Shown: positions 26,169 through 39,628, numbered from the stretch's first letter. The stretch: 64,000 bases of DNA from Acanthacorydalis orientalis (GCA_034766995.1 CM068314.1:13350201-13414200), one strand, 5' to 3'. Numbers and translations are program-made. The notes: generated from the letters alone by a model not told the origin.

Positions 26169-26208
26169 CTCTCTTTGTTTATATATATATATAAACAAAG
26201 AGAGAAAT
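26165..26208. repeat. Perfect 44-bp inverted repeat
   Basis: ATTTCTCTCTTTGTTT and its exact inverse AAACAAAGAGAGAAAT flank ATATATATATAT. The whole 44 bp is palindromic and sits directly after a (TA)n tract. Confidence 0.9.
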
Positions 26209-26854
26209 TTTATATAATGAATATCAAAAAATATTATTACAAAAATTCAAAATCAAATACAATATAGTACAAAAAAGTCCTTTATAAAAAAAATATTTAA
26301 AGAAAGATAATTGCTTGGATATCTATAAACTGCATATGGAAATATTATAAAAAAAATTCTATACAAACAAAAAAAAATATGGCAATACCGATTTTCTACT
26401 AAAGAGATTTCATTATATCATAACATACCATTAATATATTAATTAAATTATTAATTACTTCATCAAATAAATTATAATACATTTGATTTAAACATATTAA
26501 AAAACGTATAGATGTATAGAGTAATAAAATAATATTATATAATTTAAAGTAAATGAAAATATTTATTTATTAATTTTATTAGGACTCCCAATACTACATT
26601 AACGAAGAGGACTTTTTTCTGCCATACTAAATATTATATACAAAACTCATTGTTTATTGATCTACAGATTAACACTTATTATTTATTAATAAAATATGTT
26701 TTCATGTAATTAGTTTAGATTTTAATAACGAATTCTGAAAATGTCGTGAATAAATATTGTTAAAAAGCATAAAATACCATAAGCACAATAATAAATCACA
26801 CCAGAAAAGAAAAATTGTTGAAAAATATGAAAACTTAATATCATTTTTTAAAAT

Positions 26855-27120
26855 AATTTATTATTTGACACAATATGTTCAATATGAATTTCAATAACGA
26901 TGCCCATCATCCTCAGAGCGTTAAGATATAAAAAATATTTTAGATCATTTTGCATCGGTTTTTTGTATCTTGATATTCTGAGAATAATGAAGTTCCTATC
27001 TAAATACACATCAGCACCAATCAAAAATGATTAATAATCGTTTTTCAAAAATATTTTTGATAAAAAAATGTTTTTATTAGTTGTGGGGTGAAAAAGTCAT
27101 TTTTTAATGTGCATTTAGCA
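26855..27120. repeat. GATCA foldback repeat (family G)
   Basis: It contains the family block CATCATCCTCAGAGCGTTAA, an inverted block (TTGATATTCTGAGAATAATG), and AATCAAAAATGATTAATAAT near the right side. Confidence 0.5.
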
Positions 27121-27656
27121 GTGTCAAAAATATATAGCAGATGAATGTCAAAACTGAAACAATTTCGTTTTTCTGTTTAAAATATTTTGATGCTCGTTTA
27201 GAAAAAGTCTAAGTTAATTAGATGTTAGAAAGAATACTTAACTGACAATAAAGAAAAAAAAGGAAATATCTGAATGGCAGATATAAGTTTAATATTGCGA
27301 TACCTAAAATGAGGAAAAAAGTTTATAGACATGGAATCATTTAGGAATGTATAATTTAATCTTTTTTAATCATTTAATCATCATCAATTTAATCATTTTT
27401 TCTGAATATTTCTATATTTTATATGTATTCTATTTATTTTCAAATTTAAATAAATACCAACTAATAAGTGTATAAATACTTACATAATAAATACTTAAGT
27501 ATACGAATTTTATACAAAAAAATGTATTAAAGTAATACTTAAAATAATTTTCTATATTTTAGAAACTCATATTGTTATATTTTTAATAAATAATTGATTT
27601 GATATTTTTTTTATCTTATAGAAAGGTATTTTCATTTACAAAAATCAATCTATATG

Positions 27657-27692
<36 letters not shown>

Positions 27693-28138
27693 CATTAATT
27701 AAATTAGATTAAAACTTATAGGTAATAAATTACATAACTGAAAGTAAAATATCAAGTTTGATTTAAAAATATGTACACATCAATTAAAATAAAATAAACA
27801 ACTCAAAATCGTATGTACGTACAAGTTTGTGGGATTTCATTCTCTAGATAATTTAATTATGTTTGAAACGAGTACAATCGGATTCATTTTTACAGTTAGA
27901 AAGCTTTTCGTTGTATTATTATTTGAAAAAGTTGATTTGAAAAATCTATTACAACTTCATAATGAAAAAAAATATTTTGTAATCTGTTATTTTTAATATG
28001 TGGTGGACCTTTTCAAAAATAATTTCAATAATTCAAATAATTTCGGAAATCCGAAAAATTTCAATTTGTTTTCAGTTTTATAGAAATATATACAATACAT
28101 ATATATATATAGATATATATATATATATATATATATTA

Positions 28139-28653
28139 GGTGTAAAAATTAATTCTGTCCATTTAATTTGTATGTCATAACTCTGTTTTAAATTAAAATA
28201 TTTTCTCGTTCTAAGATTTTGAAGTGCCAACCTTAACATATAAAAACACTCTATATCTTGGTCAAGCGGTTGAAATAACCTCCCCAAACAGAATTGAGCA
28301 TGATAGCGTCCGAAAAGCATTTATAGCAGATTATATATTACTAGCATTCCAATTGAACAGAATGCTACGAAACCATTGAAATGTCTTGTTCAGCTTTGGA
28401 GGAAGGTGTTGTAACGCATAAAAGACGAAAAAAGTGCTAAAATAGTGGGAAATGTATGAAAATGCATTAAAAATCTCATTGATTCAAAGCCGACATCTTT
28501 TTTTCGACAAAGGATTCGTCACTTACCCGACAGATGAAATAAAGTTATGTAAAATAATTGGAGATATTTTGAGAATTGAAATGTATTTCATTTTTTCAAA
28601 CATTATTATTATTAATTTTCTATAAAAAAAAGAACCCAACTAATTGGCACACA
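28139..28653 (+). mobile_element. Mariner family B, internally deleted (515 bp)
   Basis: The left end GGTGTAAAAATTAATTCTGT directly follows (TA)n; the degenerate right end (CAACTAATTGGCACACA) runs into another (TA)n. The 5' untranslated part and N-terminal region (GCGTCCGAAAAGCATTTATA) match the copy at 39629. Near 28430 the sequence jumps to the transposase C-terminal region (GACATCTTTTTTTCGACAAA) and 3' end. Confidence 0.8.
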
Positions 28654-28654
28654 C

Positions 28655-28692
<38 letters not shown>

Positions 28693-29523
28693 TTTTCTAA
28701 TATTTTATAAAATAAATTGATTTGATAAAATGTATCGCGAATATAAACATACGTTAATGTAACATTGACTGGTAGTAGATTGAAATAAATTCATAACGTT
28801 TCACTGGGCTTACATACAATCATCATGTGGGATTAGCTGATCGTTTCGTCGGTGCATTACGTTTAAATAATACCAATTTATCCCCTTCAGTTAATATAAA
28901 TTTAATACGTAGTTTAATAATTACTTTTTAATGTTCATACATAAGGTAAAAATAGATATACGGCAGTGATACCGTTATACATAATTGATGAATGTATTTT
29001 CGATTTTTATTTTGAAGTAATCAAACTTTCTGAGAACGTCACTTGACCGAACTCGTTGAAAATTTAATTTCACTAATATTGAGGGTTTGTATGAATTTTT
29101 CAAGTGGACAGTTTATATATTTTCAAAAGGAGAAACCTTGTGGACTGTTCGCACACGTGTAATCTGTCGATGGAAAATGTCGTAGGTGTATAATATTATT
29201 TATTCATTTTCATTTTTTATTTTTCTTTCATGCTGAAATATATTCAGAGTATATTAATGAAACCACAAAAAATATTTTACATGTTTTAAAAGCTGCCTAC
29301 ATTAAAATAAAAAATATTAAATTGTTAATATTTATTTACAATCCTTTGTAACTGGAAAGAGGGCCATACAGCACAACAATATTTTAAAAATAAATTATTT
29401 CTTTTAGATTATATTATTAAATTTTATTTAAATTCGTATAATTATATCATTTAATGATGTATTATTTTGTATAACTATTCCTCGAATAACAAAATGAATA
29501 AATACAAAATGGAAAAATATATA

Positions 29524-29772
29524 GGTGATTCAATTTAAGCTTCTACATGAAAGCGATAAAAAAATCGCAAAAGTTGAAAAAATCATTAGCTTGATTTTTT
29601 TTTAACTTTTGATAACTTTGAATTTTTTAACTTTGATTTTTTTTATTTAATATTATAGTTCAATTGTATTTTAGTATTGAATAAAACGAAAATACTAAAT
29701 AACAAATAACATGATTTTTCAATTTTTGCGATTTTGTTATTACTTTCATGTGGAAGCCTAAATTTAATCACC
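29524..29772. mobile_element. MITE D copy 1 (249 bp) with long inverted ends
   Basis: The ends GGTGATTCAATTTAAGCTTC and GGAAGCCTAAATTTAATCACC are inverted and flanked by TA. The inverted arms run about 65 bp and include GCGATAAAAAAATCGCAAAA paired with TTTTTGCGATTTTGTTATTA. The interior is AT-only and non-coding. Confidence 0.75.
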
Positions 29773-30733
29773 TATATAAAAACCATAGGTTTTTTTTATA
29801 TAAACAAAACTCTGTCATACTGATGCAACGAGCACGTCGTAGAAATTTAATTGTTACAAATATATCCTCAAGACTTTAAAACAACAACTAGTTTGTTTTT
29901 AATGGACAGATAATCTTTTACAGTTTTACCTTAAAAAAATGATCGTATAAAAACATACCAGTATTACTGTAGAAACTGACTTAAAAAGAGTGTTAGAAAA
30001 CATCTAAAAAATAATCTGCACGTCACCAGTGTTCGATACTGATATATGCTTGAATTTTTTTTGAGTTCAAAGGCTTAAAACACCTTTCGAAAACATAGTT
30101 GCAGTAGAATGAAGTTGCAATTCTTGCAAGTCGAGAACATAATAATAAACAGCTACAATTATGATTCGCTGTCGCGTTTTTTTTTATAAAAAAAATATGA
30201 AAATTACAAATTTATTTCATTTGATCTCATAGAGTGGCATCCATGGTCTTTCAGTGCCTAACTTTTTCTTCTGAAGGTAATTGAAACTGTATGTGTACGT
30301 TAGTAAACTCTGAATCCTAATTAGAATAAAACAAAATTTCTGAAAACGTTTACATTAAAAAGATTACAGAAAATGTAGTAACGTGGAAAAAATACTATTC
30401 TGCTAAAGATAGACATTAGAAATATTGTGACTGTATTCATCTGACTAATTGTTTATTTAGTTCTCTCTTTTCTTGCTTTAGGTTTAGAAAAGAACGCTGA
30501 ATTTTGATTGACCAATTGTACTGTTTGATTGGACATTAGTTTTATTTTACTATTTTTTATATTGATAGATTAGTAATTTATTGCATGCATTATCTAATGA
30601 AAAATATCTATAATTATCTTCAGTTTTAACTGAAAAATAAAAAAATATAAAAATATTACAGAAATATAACAAAATAGTTTTAACTAAATTAAATTTGACA
30701 AAAATCTACTTCTGAATAATCACTTTTTCACGT

Positions 30734-30770
<37 letters not shown>

Positions 30771-30957
30771 TTATTTTTTAGATTATAAACATAATTAAGT
30801 GTAAAAAAAATTAAGCTTGCTAAAATATAGAGCATATAGACTGAACTATACACCAAAATTCTTATCGAAAACATTAAATTCTAAGGCTAATAATGCAGCT
30901 ATTATCTTCCAAAATTAGTCTGTAATTTATTTGTATACTATACGTTTTTCATTTATT

Positions 30958-30996
<39 letters not shown>

Positions 30997-31653
30997 TCTT
31001 TTAACAATTACAATAAAAAAATATCCTATTGTAACTATTGTTCCATCTATATTTATTGTAAAGTATATTTTGGATTAAAAAAAAAATAAAAAAAAACTTA
31101 TTCCATGAATATTTCTTTCAGCAAAAATACAAATTTCATATTAATTTTTACTTTAGAACTATTAAAAATATTTATATCTAAATCCAATTATGTTATTAGA
31201 TATATCGAATTAATAAAAATCACGAATAATAGAATTTAATAAAAGGTCTTCTAAATCCGAATTTATAATACGATTAATCTCTTTATAAGTCTTATAACCA
31301 ATTTTAAATGTAAAATAAAAAATGAAATGAATACATATGAAAAAAATATCGTTTCGAAAATCCGAAGAAAATAACACATAAAAAAAAATGTTCAAATCAA
31401 AATTACAAAGTGTCGGAAATTATTTACCTAATTATTCTATCCTTACAAAAAAAATATAGCACAGTTGAACGTTTCAAAGTTGTAAATACATGCAGTTGTT
31501 TGTTTTTGGTTCTGTGATGTTATATTTTAAAATACGTTTGATCGCATCAAGGTACACCATACATCTCATAACTTTATTGCTTGTCAAGAACACACAGAAA
31601 TTATTCGACTTTTTATAATAACCCCGACATAAACCGAAAAATTTATTCCATAA
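29773..31653. other. AT-rich intronic DNA, nothing recognised
   Basis: (TA)n tracts at 30740 and 30964 only. Confidence 0.55.
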
Positions 31654-32560
31654 TTACAAACAGACCGGGAAAAATGTACATATGGCAACGACGTGGACAA
31701 ATATACGCCTAAAGCTAATCTCTTGTGTCAACATATACGCGGCTGTGTAGACATCCGTTCCACGAGAGAACCTTCCGCAACGAAAAAAAAAGCGAAACCC
31801 AGCGGCGGTCGAAGTCCACGATTCGCAAAAAACTGATGAAATAATTATCATTAGGTGAGACGGATAGAACGGGGTATAGAAACGACGCGCAACAAACCAG
31901 TGCGGGTGTGAATCTTGTAAATTGCTGGGTCTGCAATCATATATTTGCCTCAGCAGCACCTCATAGCTCAAGCCCCCGAGCCGGAGAGCCTCCCGTGGGA
32001 CGTCATCAAGAGAGATAGAGTGCGAACACCTCCACAGTGAACGCGCTACGCAAGAATAACGATTCGAACTGACGACAAAGAGAACGCAACTGTGCACACG
32101 GATCCGCGCACGGAATGTGAAACGTTACGCTCGGTCACAGTTACTTTTAAAGACTCGACACCTCGAGCAAAGCATGGGAACTGTTCGCAACTCAGATTAA
32201 TTCACTATCCCGGGGGTTCATTCGGTAACGCGCGGAAATGATACGTTCCATCCCAACCCCCTCACTTCAGCCAGCCAAACGTAACAGGACGTCAAAGAAA
32301 GCGAGATACTGTTTACGCTTATATATTTTTTATCTTCGTTTGTCGCACTACGTACATACACTGTGTGGATATATCCTCAACACTCCACGATAACACCGCT
32401 AACTAATCTATTCTATACATTATCTAGTTCTACCTCTCAGTTAAACACATTTTCGCAAGTAAATAGCTGTGTTGTTTGTCGAGAGTGTGCCAGTATATTG
32501 TGTCCGACGCCGAAGCCAAATTGTGAAACTACTTTTCATCGTCACTGATGTGTGTTTAAT
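31654..32560. promoter_or_regulatory. CpG-containing GC-richer island inside the TMTC intron, possible promoter or regulatory region
   Basis: This is the longest stretch of balanced base composition outside the exons, rich in CG dinucleotides (for example ACGCGCGGAA, CCGGGGGTT, GGATCCGCGCACGG). A TATATATTTTTTATC run at 32321 is followed 25-30 bp later by TCGCACTACG. Frames of 147 codons (minus) and 61 codons (plus) exist, but neither resembles a known protein. It could be the promoter or 5' exon of a nested or alternative transcript, or a conserved regulatory block. This is inference from composition only. Confidence 0.35.
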
Positions 32561-33174
32561 AACATAATAGGTGAAAATTTCAGACGCGTATTGCCAATTC
32601 GAGAATTTTAATGGGATTACTGCAGAAATGCATTAGTTAATGCACTAATTCTGTTTATCATGGAACGATTTTATCAGTTCCGGATGTAAATAACAATTAC
32701 GACGAACGATACGTATGGAATTTTTACGAACAATAAAGGTATGCTCTTTTATAAAATTACTGTTTCTCCATTATTATTTTAAATTTCTACTAGCGAGATT
32801 ATTATCTGCATTAAATATGGCCGTAATATCAAATACAGATTCATTTTTTTTTCAGAAAAATTCCTAATAAAAAAGATATTTTTCAATATTAATTTAATTA
32901 AATGATATAGTAATTAAGAGTATCTATGTTTATTATTTTAAAAAATAGTTCCTTTAATCGATAAGATCTGCTATAGATACACATTTTTTCCAAAATATCT
33001 AATCAGATTCAATATATAATTTATTTTATTATCCTTACTTCTACATTTTACATTCATCATCCCATTTATCTTTTTCTGACTTTTCTAATAAACTATTATT
33101 AAAATCATTAACATTTTTACAACTACCTCGTTTCTTAAAACAATTAGCCTTATTTACAAGAATTTAATATATTA

Positions 33175-34482
33175 GATGTACAAATTAATTCGGTACCTTT
33201 TTTATAGAAAATGAATATTTATGTACGAAAAATGGAATATAGTTCAATCCTCAAAATATCCTCTATTCTTTTATATAATTTGGCTCTCTCTGTCGAGCAA
33301 TTGACAAAACCCTTGTCGAAAAATACATGTCCGCTTTAAGTCGATCAAGTCAATGCATTTTTGGACTTCCAATGTTTTAAAATAGGTATCAGCCAGGCGA
33401 TGCTGGAGTGACCGGAACAGGTGATAATCTAATGGAGCTATGTCCGGTGAATACACCGCATGAGGAAAAAAATTCCAGCCTAACGAACAAACAACATCTA
33501 ACAATAACATCTATAACATCGTTATCAATAACATCTTTGGTCCGTTTCAAGACGTGCAATAGAGTGTTGCCGTGCTGCAAAAGGATTTTCTTTGTTCTCT
33601 CGCCAGTAAAGATACTTTTACTTTCTTATTCGTCACTCAAACATTTGAGATATTGATAACGCTTTGAATTTACACTCTGATCAATTTCAAGTAATTTAAA
33701 ATACACTACACCCTTAATGTCCCACCAAATATAGAAAAACACTTTTTTGGTGTGAATATTTAGTTTCAGAGTCGATGTGGACGGTACAGTGGGTGTAATC
33801 CATAATTTTTGGCACTCAAGATTGTCGTACGTAAGACCTATTTTCATCCCCGGTTATAATTTCATGCTAAAAATCATTCTTTTTGTGTGAGGACATAGCC
33901 GTATGGCATCTTCTTTCTTTGTTTTGCAGGCTGAGCTCATGTGTAATCCATCAACCTAACTTTGGATTTTTTACTTGCCGATGTAGACGATAGGAAATTG
34001 CATGTTGGGTGAGGGTTAAGCTTCTAAGGACTAAACTTCGAATTGTTAAGCGCGTTCTTCTTCAGTATTAATGGAGTATTCACTTAACAGCTGCTCAAGC
34101 TCATCATCTTCAATTTTTTTCGGTTGTCCGAGACATTCTCGATAAGAAAGATCAAAATCACCACACCGAAACCTTTGAAACTATGTTTTACATGTTTAAT
34201 GTAACAAAAAATCTTCTTTCAAAGGTAAAAAAATCATTCTCGCAGATTCTGCAGCATTTTTCAACTGAAATGCGAAAAGTATTCAATGGTTAATATGTTG
34301 CTTTTAGAACGTCATCGTGTTGTTACTGTTTTGAGAAGTTATGATAACTGCGTGGTCAAAATATGTAATGTTTTTAATTGTTAAGATTGATTTTTCAAAA
34401 CACTAAAACGACTATAAAATATTTTAATATAAAACAGAGTTGTGGTTGAACAATTTAAAAATACGGAATTAATTTGTACACC
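33175..34482 (-). pseudogene. Mariner family B, near full-length (1.3 kb), broken transposase
   Basis: The terminal repeats are GATGTACAAATTAATTCGGT at 33175 and its inverse ending TTAATTTGTACACC at 34482. The length of 1308 bp is normal for a mariner. On the minus strand, transposase pieces are readable in different frames: around 33630-33847 the catalytic core part with WITPTVPS and KVFFYIWWDIKGVVYFKLLE, and around 33271-33510 the last catalytic motif region HAVYSPDIAPLDYHLFRS, where the mariner third Asp is expected. Frameshifts and stops separate them, so the enzyme is dead. The pattern is that of the mauritiana (Mos1-like) branch. Confidence 0.88.
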
Positions 34483-35999
34483 ATAATGAGAACGGTATGA
34501 AACCATAGTAAAAATTTTAACATATTCACAAAACTATAAAATGAAAACAGAATACATGTTATCACTATAGATAACTAAAGTGAAAAGTTTTGAAAAGTTA
34601 AAAAGTATTGGAAACAAGAAGAGATTAAAATAAAGTAGAAAAAAACGACACACTATTATGATCTACCGACGATATTAGCAGAAGAGTTAATATATTATTT
34701 TTGTGAAAGAAAATAAACATTTTAATATAAACAGAAATCATTTTAATTATAAATAAGCAAACAAAATAAATAAAAACATCACAAATGAAATTAAATGTAA
34801 AAGGATAAATACTTATTTTTATTCTTTTACAATAAATATTGCAACATTTATAAAAGTATGTATATTAATACTGATACTGTATACTATAAATATTTAAAAT
34901 TTATCTTAAATATCAATCACAAGGAATAAATTATTTTTTTATGTTTTCAACGAGAATCTATGAACAAGTAAACGCCCACAGCGCACCCTCCTATTATAAA
35001 CGCTAAAAATGCAAGGGGATCTGAACAACTCTTGTAAAAGGTTTTCTAAATCCCTTTTATCCCTCACTAAGTTCTCATGTTTCAAATTGGTACCATCTGT
35101 GTTTTGATCTATCATTTTCTCTGTAACGTCATCTGCATCGAACGTGTATTTTTATACAGACTGATGTATTAATAAATATTTATTTCAATAAGAAAGTCAT
35201 ACTATTTTGAAAAGACATATTATTTTACTAAATGTTGACCAAATCTTCATAAACAATATTTAAATTTTTATTAAAACATTTTGATATTATTTATATAATA
35301 TATTACTATTTTTAAAATTTTTTTTATTTATGTTACAATGTTACTAAAATCGAATATTGTATTAAGAAAATGTTTTTCCAATTACATGATATTCAATTAA
35401 AAATTTACTATACAATCGAATAGAAACGATAAAATGTGATTTATTTTATTATTGTTGTGATAAAAATTATCAAGAAAATTTAGTTATTGATGTTCATTTT
35501 ACATTCTACTACTAGTATATAATATATACTACTATTATAGGATATATATATATATATATATATATCAGAAAAATATAAATTATCAAATAAAATGTATTAA
35601 ATTAAGTAAAACGATTTAATTAAAAGAATATTTTCTCATCGTTTCATATTTAGTTTGAATTTAATTTGCCTTTTTTAATCTATAATCCACTTTTAGATCG
35701 TTCGTTTCAATTTTACCGTTAAAAAAAGATTTTTAACGTCAATTAGAGCATCAATTTTTTCCATTCATAGTACCTATAATTGAAAAGAATCGTTTATATA
35801 AAACTCCCAAACAAACTTTTAACATTCACCGCCGTATTCATTTAAATTCATCATTTAATTATGACGCACTAATAAGTTGCAACAAAAACGTATCGTTCTA
35901 CCTCTTTTGAAATGATACGTTTGAAGTTGTCTTCTGATAACAACTTCTTGCATTTATTTCTGCTTGATCTTTTAATTACTTCTTCTTGTTCGAATTACC
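34483..35999. other. AT-rich intronic DNA, nothing recognised
   Basis: A (TA)n at 35543. The patch at 34960-35150 is a little less AT-rich, with no frame. Confidence 0.55.
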
Positions 36000-36260
36000 A
36001 TATTCAAATATGACCTTAATCTCTCGCCAGATGCTTTTACCGTGAGAGCAGGAAGACGCCACGGATGCTAGTGAGCCGGCGTCCTTATTCATCTTGATTT
36101 TCAACGAGTTTGTGATGAAAAAAAGTTCAAAGGTTAGCTTTAAGTAGGTAATAAAAACTTGAACACCTCAGCTACTACATTCGGCTACTCACGCCACTCT
36201 TTGGCATCATTATACATTCGAAATGAGCTACACGCGGATATCTTAATATTCATGTTAATA
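36000..36260. other. GC-richer island, function unknown
   Basis: It includes GCCACGGATGCTAGTGAGCC and GGCTACTCACGCCACTC. There is no long frame and it is not repeated in the window. Confidence 0.3.
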
Positions 36261-37228
36261 TACTTCTTTTTTTAGTTTCCGTACTGCAAATTGAAATTTT
36301 TATTAGTCAGATGAGGATAGAGTTTGTTCAAGTTTAATATTAAAGTCGTTCGATTAAATTATGCAGAACTGACTTGTAAAGAATATGTACAATGACGTAG
36401 TTGACCTACATAAAGGAAAAGCAATTAAATGCTGGAATGAGTACACGTAACATCTTGTAAAGAATTTTAGCTCGATATTTTATGAATACCTCGCGTTTTT
36501 CAACTTTCGAATTGATTAGGAAAATATCAATTATGAAAGGAACGTTTTTTTTTTGAAAAATTAATTATAAAATTCATTCACTATTCTTGAACTTACTTGT
36601 TTTAAAATAAATTTCCTTTCTTCAATTTCCTTATTTTACTTTATATTTGTTATTTTAAATCCGAATACTTATTACATAAAACAATTAAACTGAGAAATGT
36701 TCAATAAATCACTTTATAACTCAAAAGGTATAAAGAACTTACATTTTCTTATAAATCTTTTCCTATTTTAATTTAAAGGAAAAAATAAAAAAAATATTTA
36801 AGACTATTTCAATAACGACTGAGTTTCAAAATTTATTAACATAAAATTTAGTATCTCCTTTATTAAAATTAAATGTAAACAATAATTTATATTCCAAAAT
36901 TTATAATTGAACTTTATTTTTTGCTACTACTGTAAAATTTATTCTAGATTATATATTTCTTAATATTAAAAATCTTTAACTGGAAATTTAAATTAAATTC
37001 TGCACGTACTTAATTTGAATTGATTCAGAAAATATTTTCACGTGTAATTCTTTGTTATTAGATATAGATAATAATAATTAAAGTATTGTATAAAACAAAT
37101 AAATCTCAAAATAAATCATAAGTGAAATTATTCTCATTTCATTCAAAAATGGATTATTATTGTTTGAGATATCGAAGATATCGTAATAAAAGATCGTATA
37201 ACTTGGCCAAGATATATTTTGTCTTTAA

Positions 37229-37520
37229 CTCTTTGAATGTCGAAGAGGGCCATCGCGCTCCTCCATAAATATGCGAGAAGTGCTAGAAGCGCTATCGCGC
37301 TTGTCTCAAATTAGTTAAAATAGTAGGAATATAATTTTTTTTTGCGACAATGAAATAATTCCATGCACTGATACAGTTATATCGGCCTATATATTAAAGT
37401 TTTGATGTGCTGTGTGGAGAAATTAAGATGGTGGACTGGTAAAACGATCTAACTTTATATGCTCAAACTGCAAGAAAACACTTCACGGATTGTGTGTGAG
37501 AAAAAAATGTACTTGAAAAT
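37229..37520 (+). mobile_element. Possible piggyBac-type transposon remnant
   Basis: After a TTAA (37225-37228) comes CTCTTTGAATGTCGAAGAG followed by GCGC-rich repeats (CCATCGCGCTCC, GCGCTATCGCGC). This is similar in style to the ends of insect piggyBac elements, which insert at TTAA and begin CCCTTT. Further on, 37437-37517 reads LVKRSNFICSNCKKTLHGLC then VRKKCT and a stop, resembling the cysteine-rich C-terminal domain of piggyBac transposases. No opposite end was found. Confidence 0.45.
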
Positions 37521-37867
37521 GAATTCTATTTTTTTTTATTTTGATAATTATGAGTTATGTGTTATATACATTATAAAAACAATGAATTATATATGAATAT
37601 GAACATAACAATTGGTTTATAAAATCTGTTTTCATTTTATTTAGAAATATTTTTCAGAATTATGTATCCTTTTCTGCAGGGTTTGAAACATTATTTTTTA
37701 TTTTATGTTCAAAAAATATAATCGAATATATTAGAAATAATATTTAAAAATTTCTATACGAATACTTTATAATTAACTTTGACACAAAGTATTCCTCGCA
37801 CCATTGCAAAAACACAGAAAAACCGTTGGTATTTTTCGCATATATATGAAAAAAATCTCTGATATTC

Positions 37868-37983
37868 AAAATGTTAAATATTAAGTTTGGCACTTCAAAA
37901 TCCTAAAACGACGAAAAAATATTTTAATTTAAAACAGAGTTATGATTGATTTAATTTAAAGGTACATAATTAATTTTTACATT
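37868..37983 (-). mobile_element. Mariner family B solo 5' end
   Basis: The sequence from AATGTTAAATATTAAGTTTG to GGTACATAATTAATTTTTAC matches about 115 bp of the 5' end of family B in minus orientation (compare AAAACAGAGTT in the copies at 28139 and 34430). No partner end was found nearby. Confidence 0.6.
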
Positions 37984-39020
37984 AATATTAAAACATTTTA
38001 TTACAGATTGAAAAAATAAGGAAAGAGATATAACACGGGCGAAAATAAAACGCATATTTTCAGTAAATGTATATAAATATTTTGTTAACAAAAAATAACC
38101 TTGATCTGATTTTTAAAATTAAAAATTTATAAAATATACATATAAAAATATTCATTTAAAATTTATTAGCAACATATTTAAATAATATGAAGTTTAAAAA
38201 AGTTTAGTTAGTTATAACATTTTTGTGATAAAGAGAAAATGTGTAAGTTTTTAATTATACAAACACATTACCGAGAAACTGCTGCGTACTCGGAATAAAA
38301 TATACTAAAAGCCGGAAATGCTTATTCGTAGTTTCTGTGAATCTACGAATTAAACTTTCATAATAAGAAAAAAAAACTAACTGCGATAAACAAGGAATAT
38401 TCATTTAAAATTATATAATCTAGTGTTGTATTTAGTTGATATTTAAGATAAAATTTTCTTGATAGAGAGAGAGATAAAAGTTATTAACATTAATACTCAT
38501 AGCATAATGTAACATCTCTTCTTTATCAAAAACTATAAATTCTATAATCTTTTTCGTTTTCTATTAAATTAACTTTTAATAAAACTAGCTCTGTGACAAT
38601 GTAGTTAGACAGCAACTATACTAGATTGCCTTTGATAGAAATAATCATTTATTAAATATTCTTATCTCTATGTCATATTTTTAATTGCTTTTGACGAAAA
38701 CTCATTTCAAAGTTGAATTAAAATTCATTGTTTGAAGTGTTTTATCGACAAACCCTTTCTTAAGGTTCGTTGACTCGAACTCGGATCGTTCAGAAGATAA
38801 ACTCAACTCTCTATTCAATACTATTAGATATAATAAAGTGGAGTGTTGTAAAGTAAACAAAATTAAACAACGGACTTAAAATATATTAATTATATAATCT
38901 TAATGTAATTTTGTTGATATTTAGAATTCAATTTAACAGACTATTTTCAAAAGATCAAATTTAGAAATACGTTGAACGAAATAAATTTTTATATAGAATT
39001 TCATATTCTTTTGTGTGTAT

Positions 39021-39022
39021 AT

Positions 39023-39096
<74 letters not shown>
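39021..39096. repeat. (TA)n microsatellite
   Basis: Broken by two TAATAT steps at the left, then about 60 bp pure. Confidence 0.93.
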
Positions 39097-39100
<4 letters not shown>

Positions 39101-39114
39101 ATAAAGAAACTACC

Positions 39115-39260
39115 AATACGTATGTGGTAGTCCGCTGGTCGATCTGTCTGTCTATTCCGCGGGGAATCATTTCCGGGCGATTGCCAGCTCGTTCGAGCTC
39201 ATGAATTAACCAACACGCCAGAGAGGACTTTGTTATTTTTTTGAAAATGAACTGTTGGAT
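39115..39260. other. Short GC-richer block between two (TA)n arrays
   Basis: GTCCGCTGGTCGATCTGTCT, TTCCGCGGGGAATCATTTCC and CAGCTCGTTCGAGCTCATGA. The last contains the palindrome GAGCTCGAACGAGCT-like inverted words. It is non-coding and otherwise unexplained. Confidence 0.3.
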
Positions 39261-39367
39261 TCGGTTGATTGCAATGCCATGTAATGAGAATAGTACGGAA
39301 AAGAATACGATTTTATGTGTGTGGGTTTGTGTGTTTGTATATAGTATCACAAAACAGATTCTTATGT

Positions 39368-39370
<3 letters not shown>

Positions 39371-39419
<49 letters not shown>
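39371..39419. repeat. (TA)n microsatellite
   Basis: 49 bp of AT repeat. Confidence 0.93.
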
Positions 39420-39430
<11 letters not shown>

Positions 39431-39628
39431 ATAAAATTATAATTTAATTCAATAAACATTAGATTACTTTTATTGTTGTGGAAAAAGTTGTCGTAGATGA
39501 AATTCTTTTTAAATATTTTATTTCCAATACCATTTGTTATAATATTTTCATACATTGTTTAAATGAATGTGTAATGGAAGTTTTATTTTTATATAAAATA
39601 ATATCTTCTATATACATTTATTTATATT

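Noticed and set aside
31654..32097. 147-codon minus-strand frame in the CpG-containing island
   Set aside because: The sequence has no recognisable domain. A second overlapping minus-strand frame of 73 codons exists and composition alone can keep frames open. It is recorded as an island, not a gene.
38461..38476. Short GA-rich runs considered as regulatory GAGA sites
   Set aside because: GAGAGAGAGA occurs in several microsatellite settings here and nothing ties this one to a promoter.
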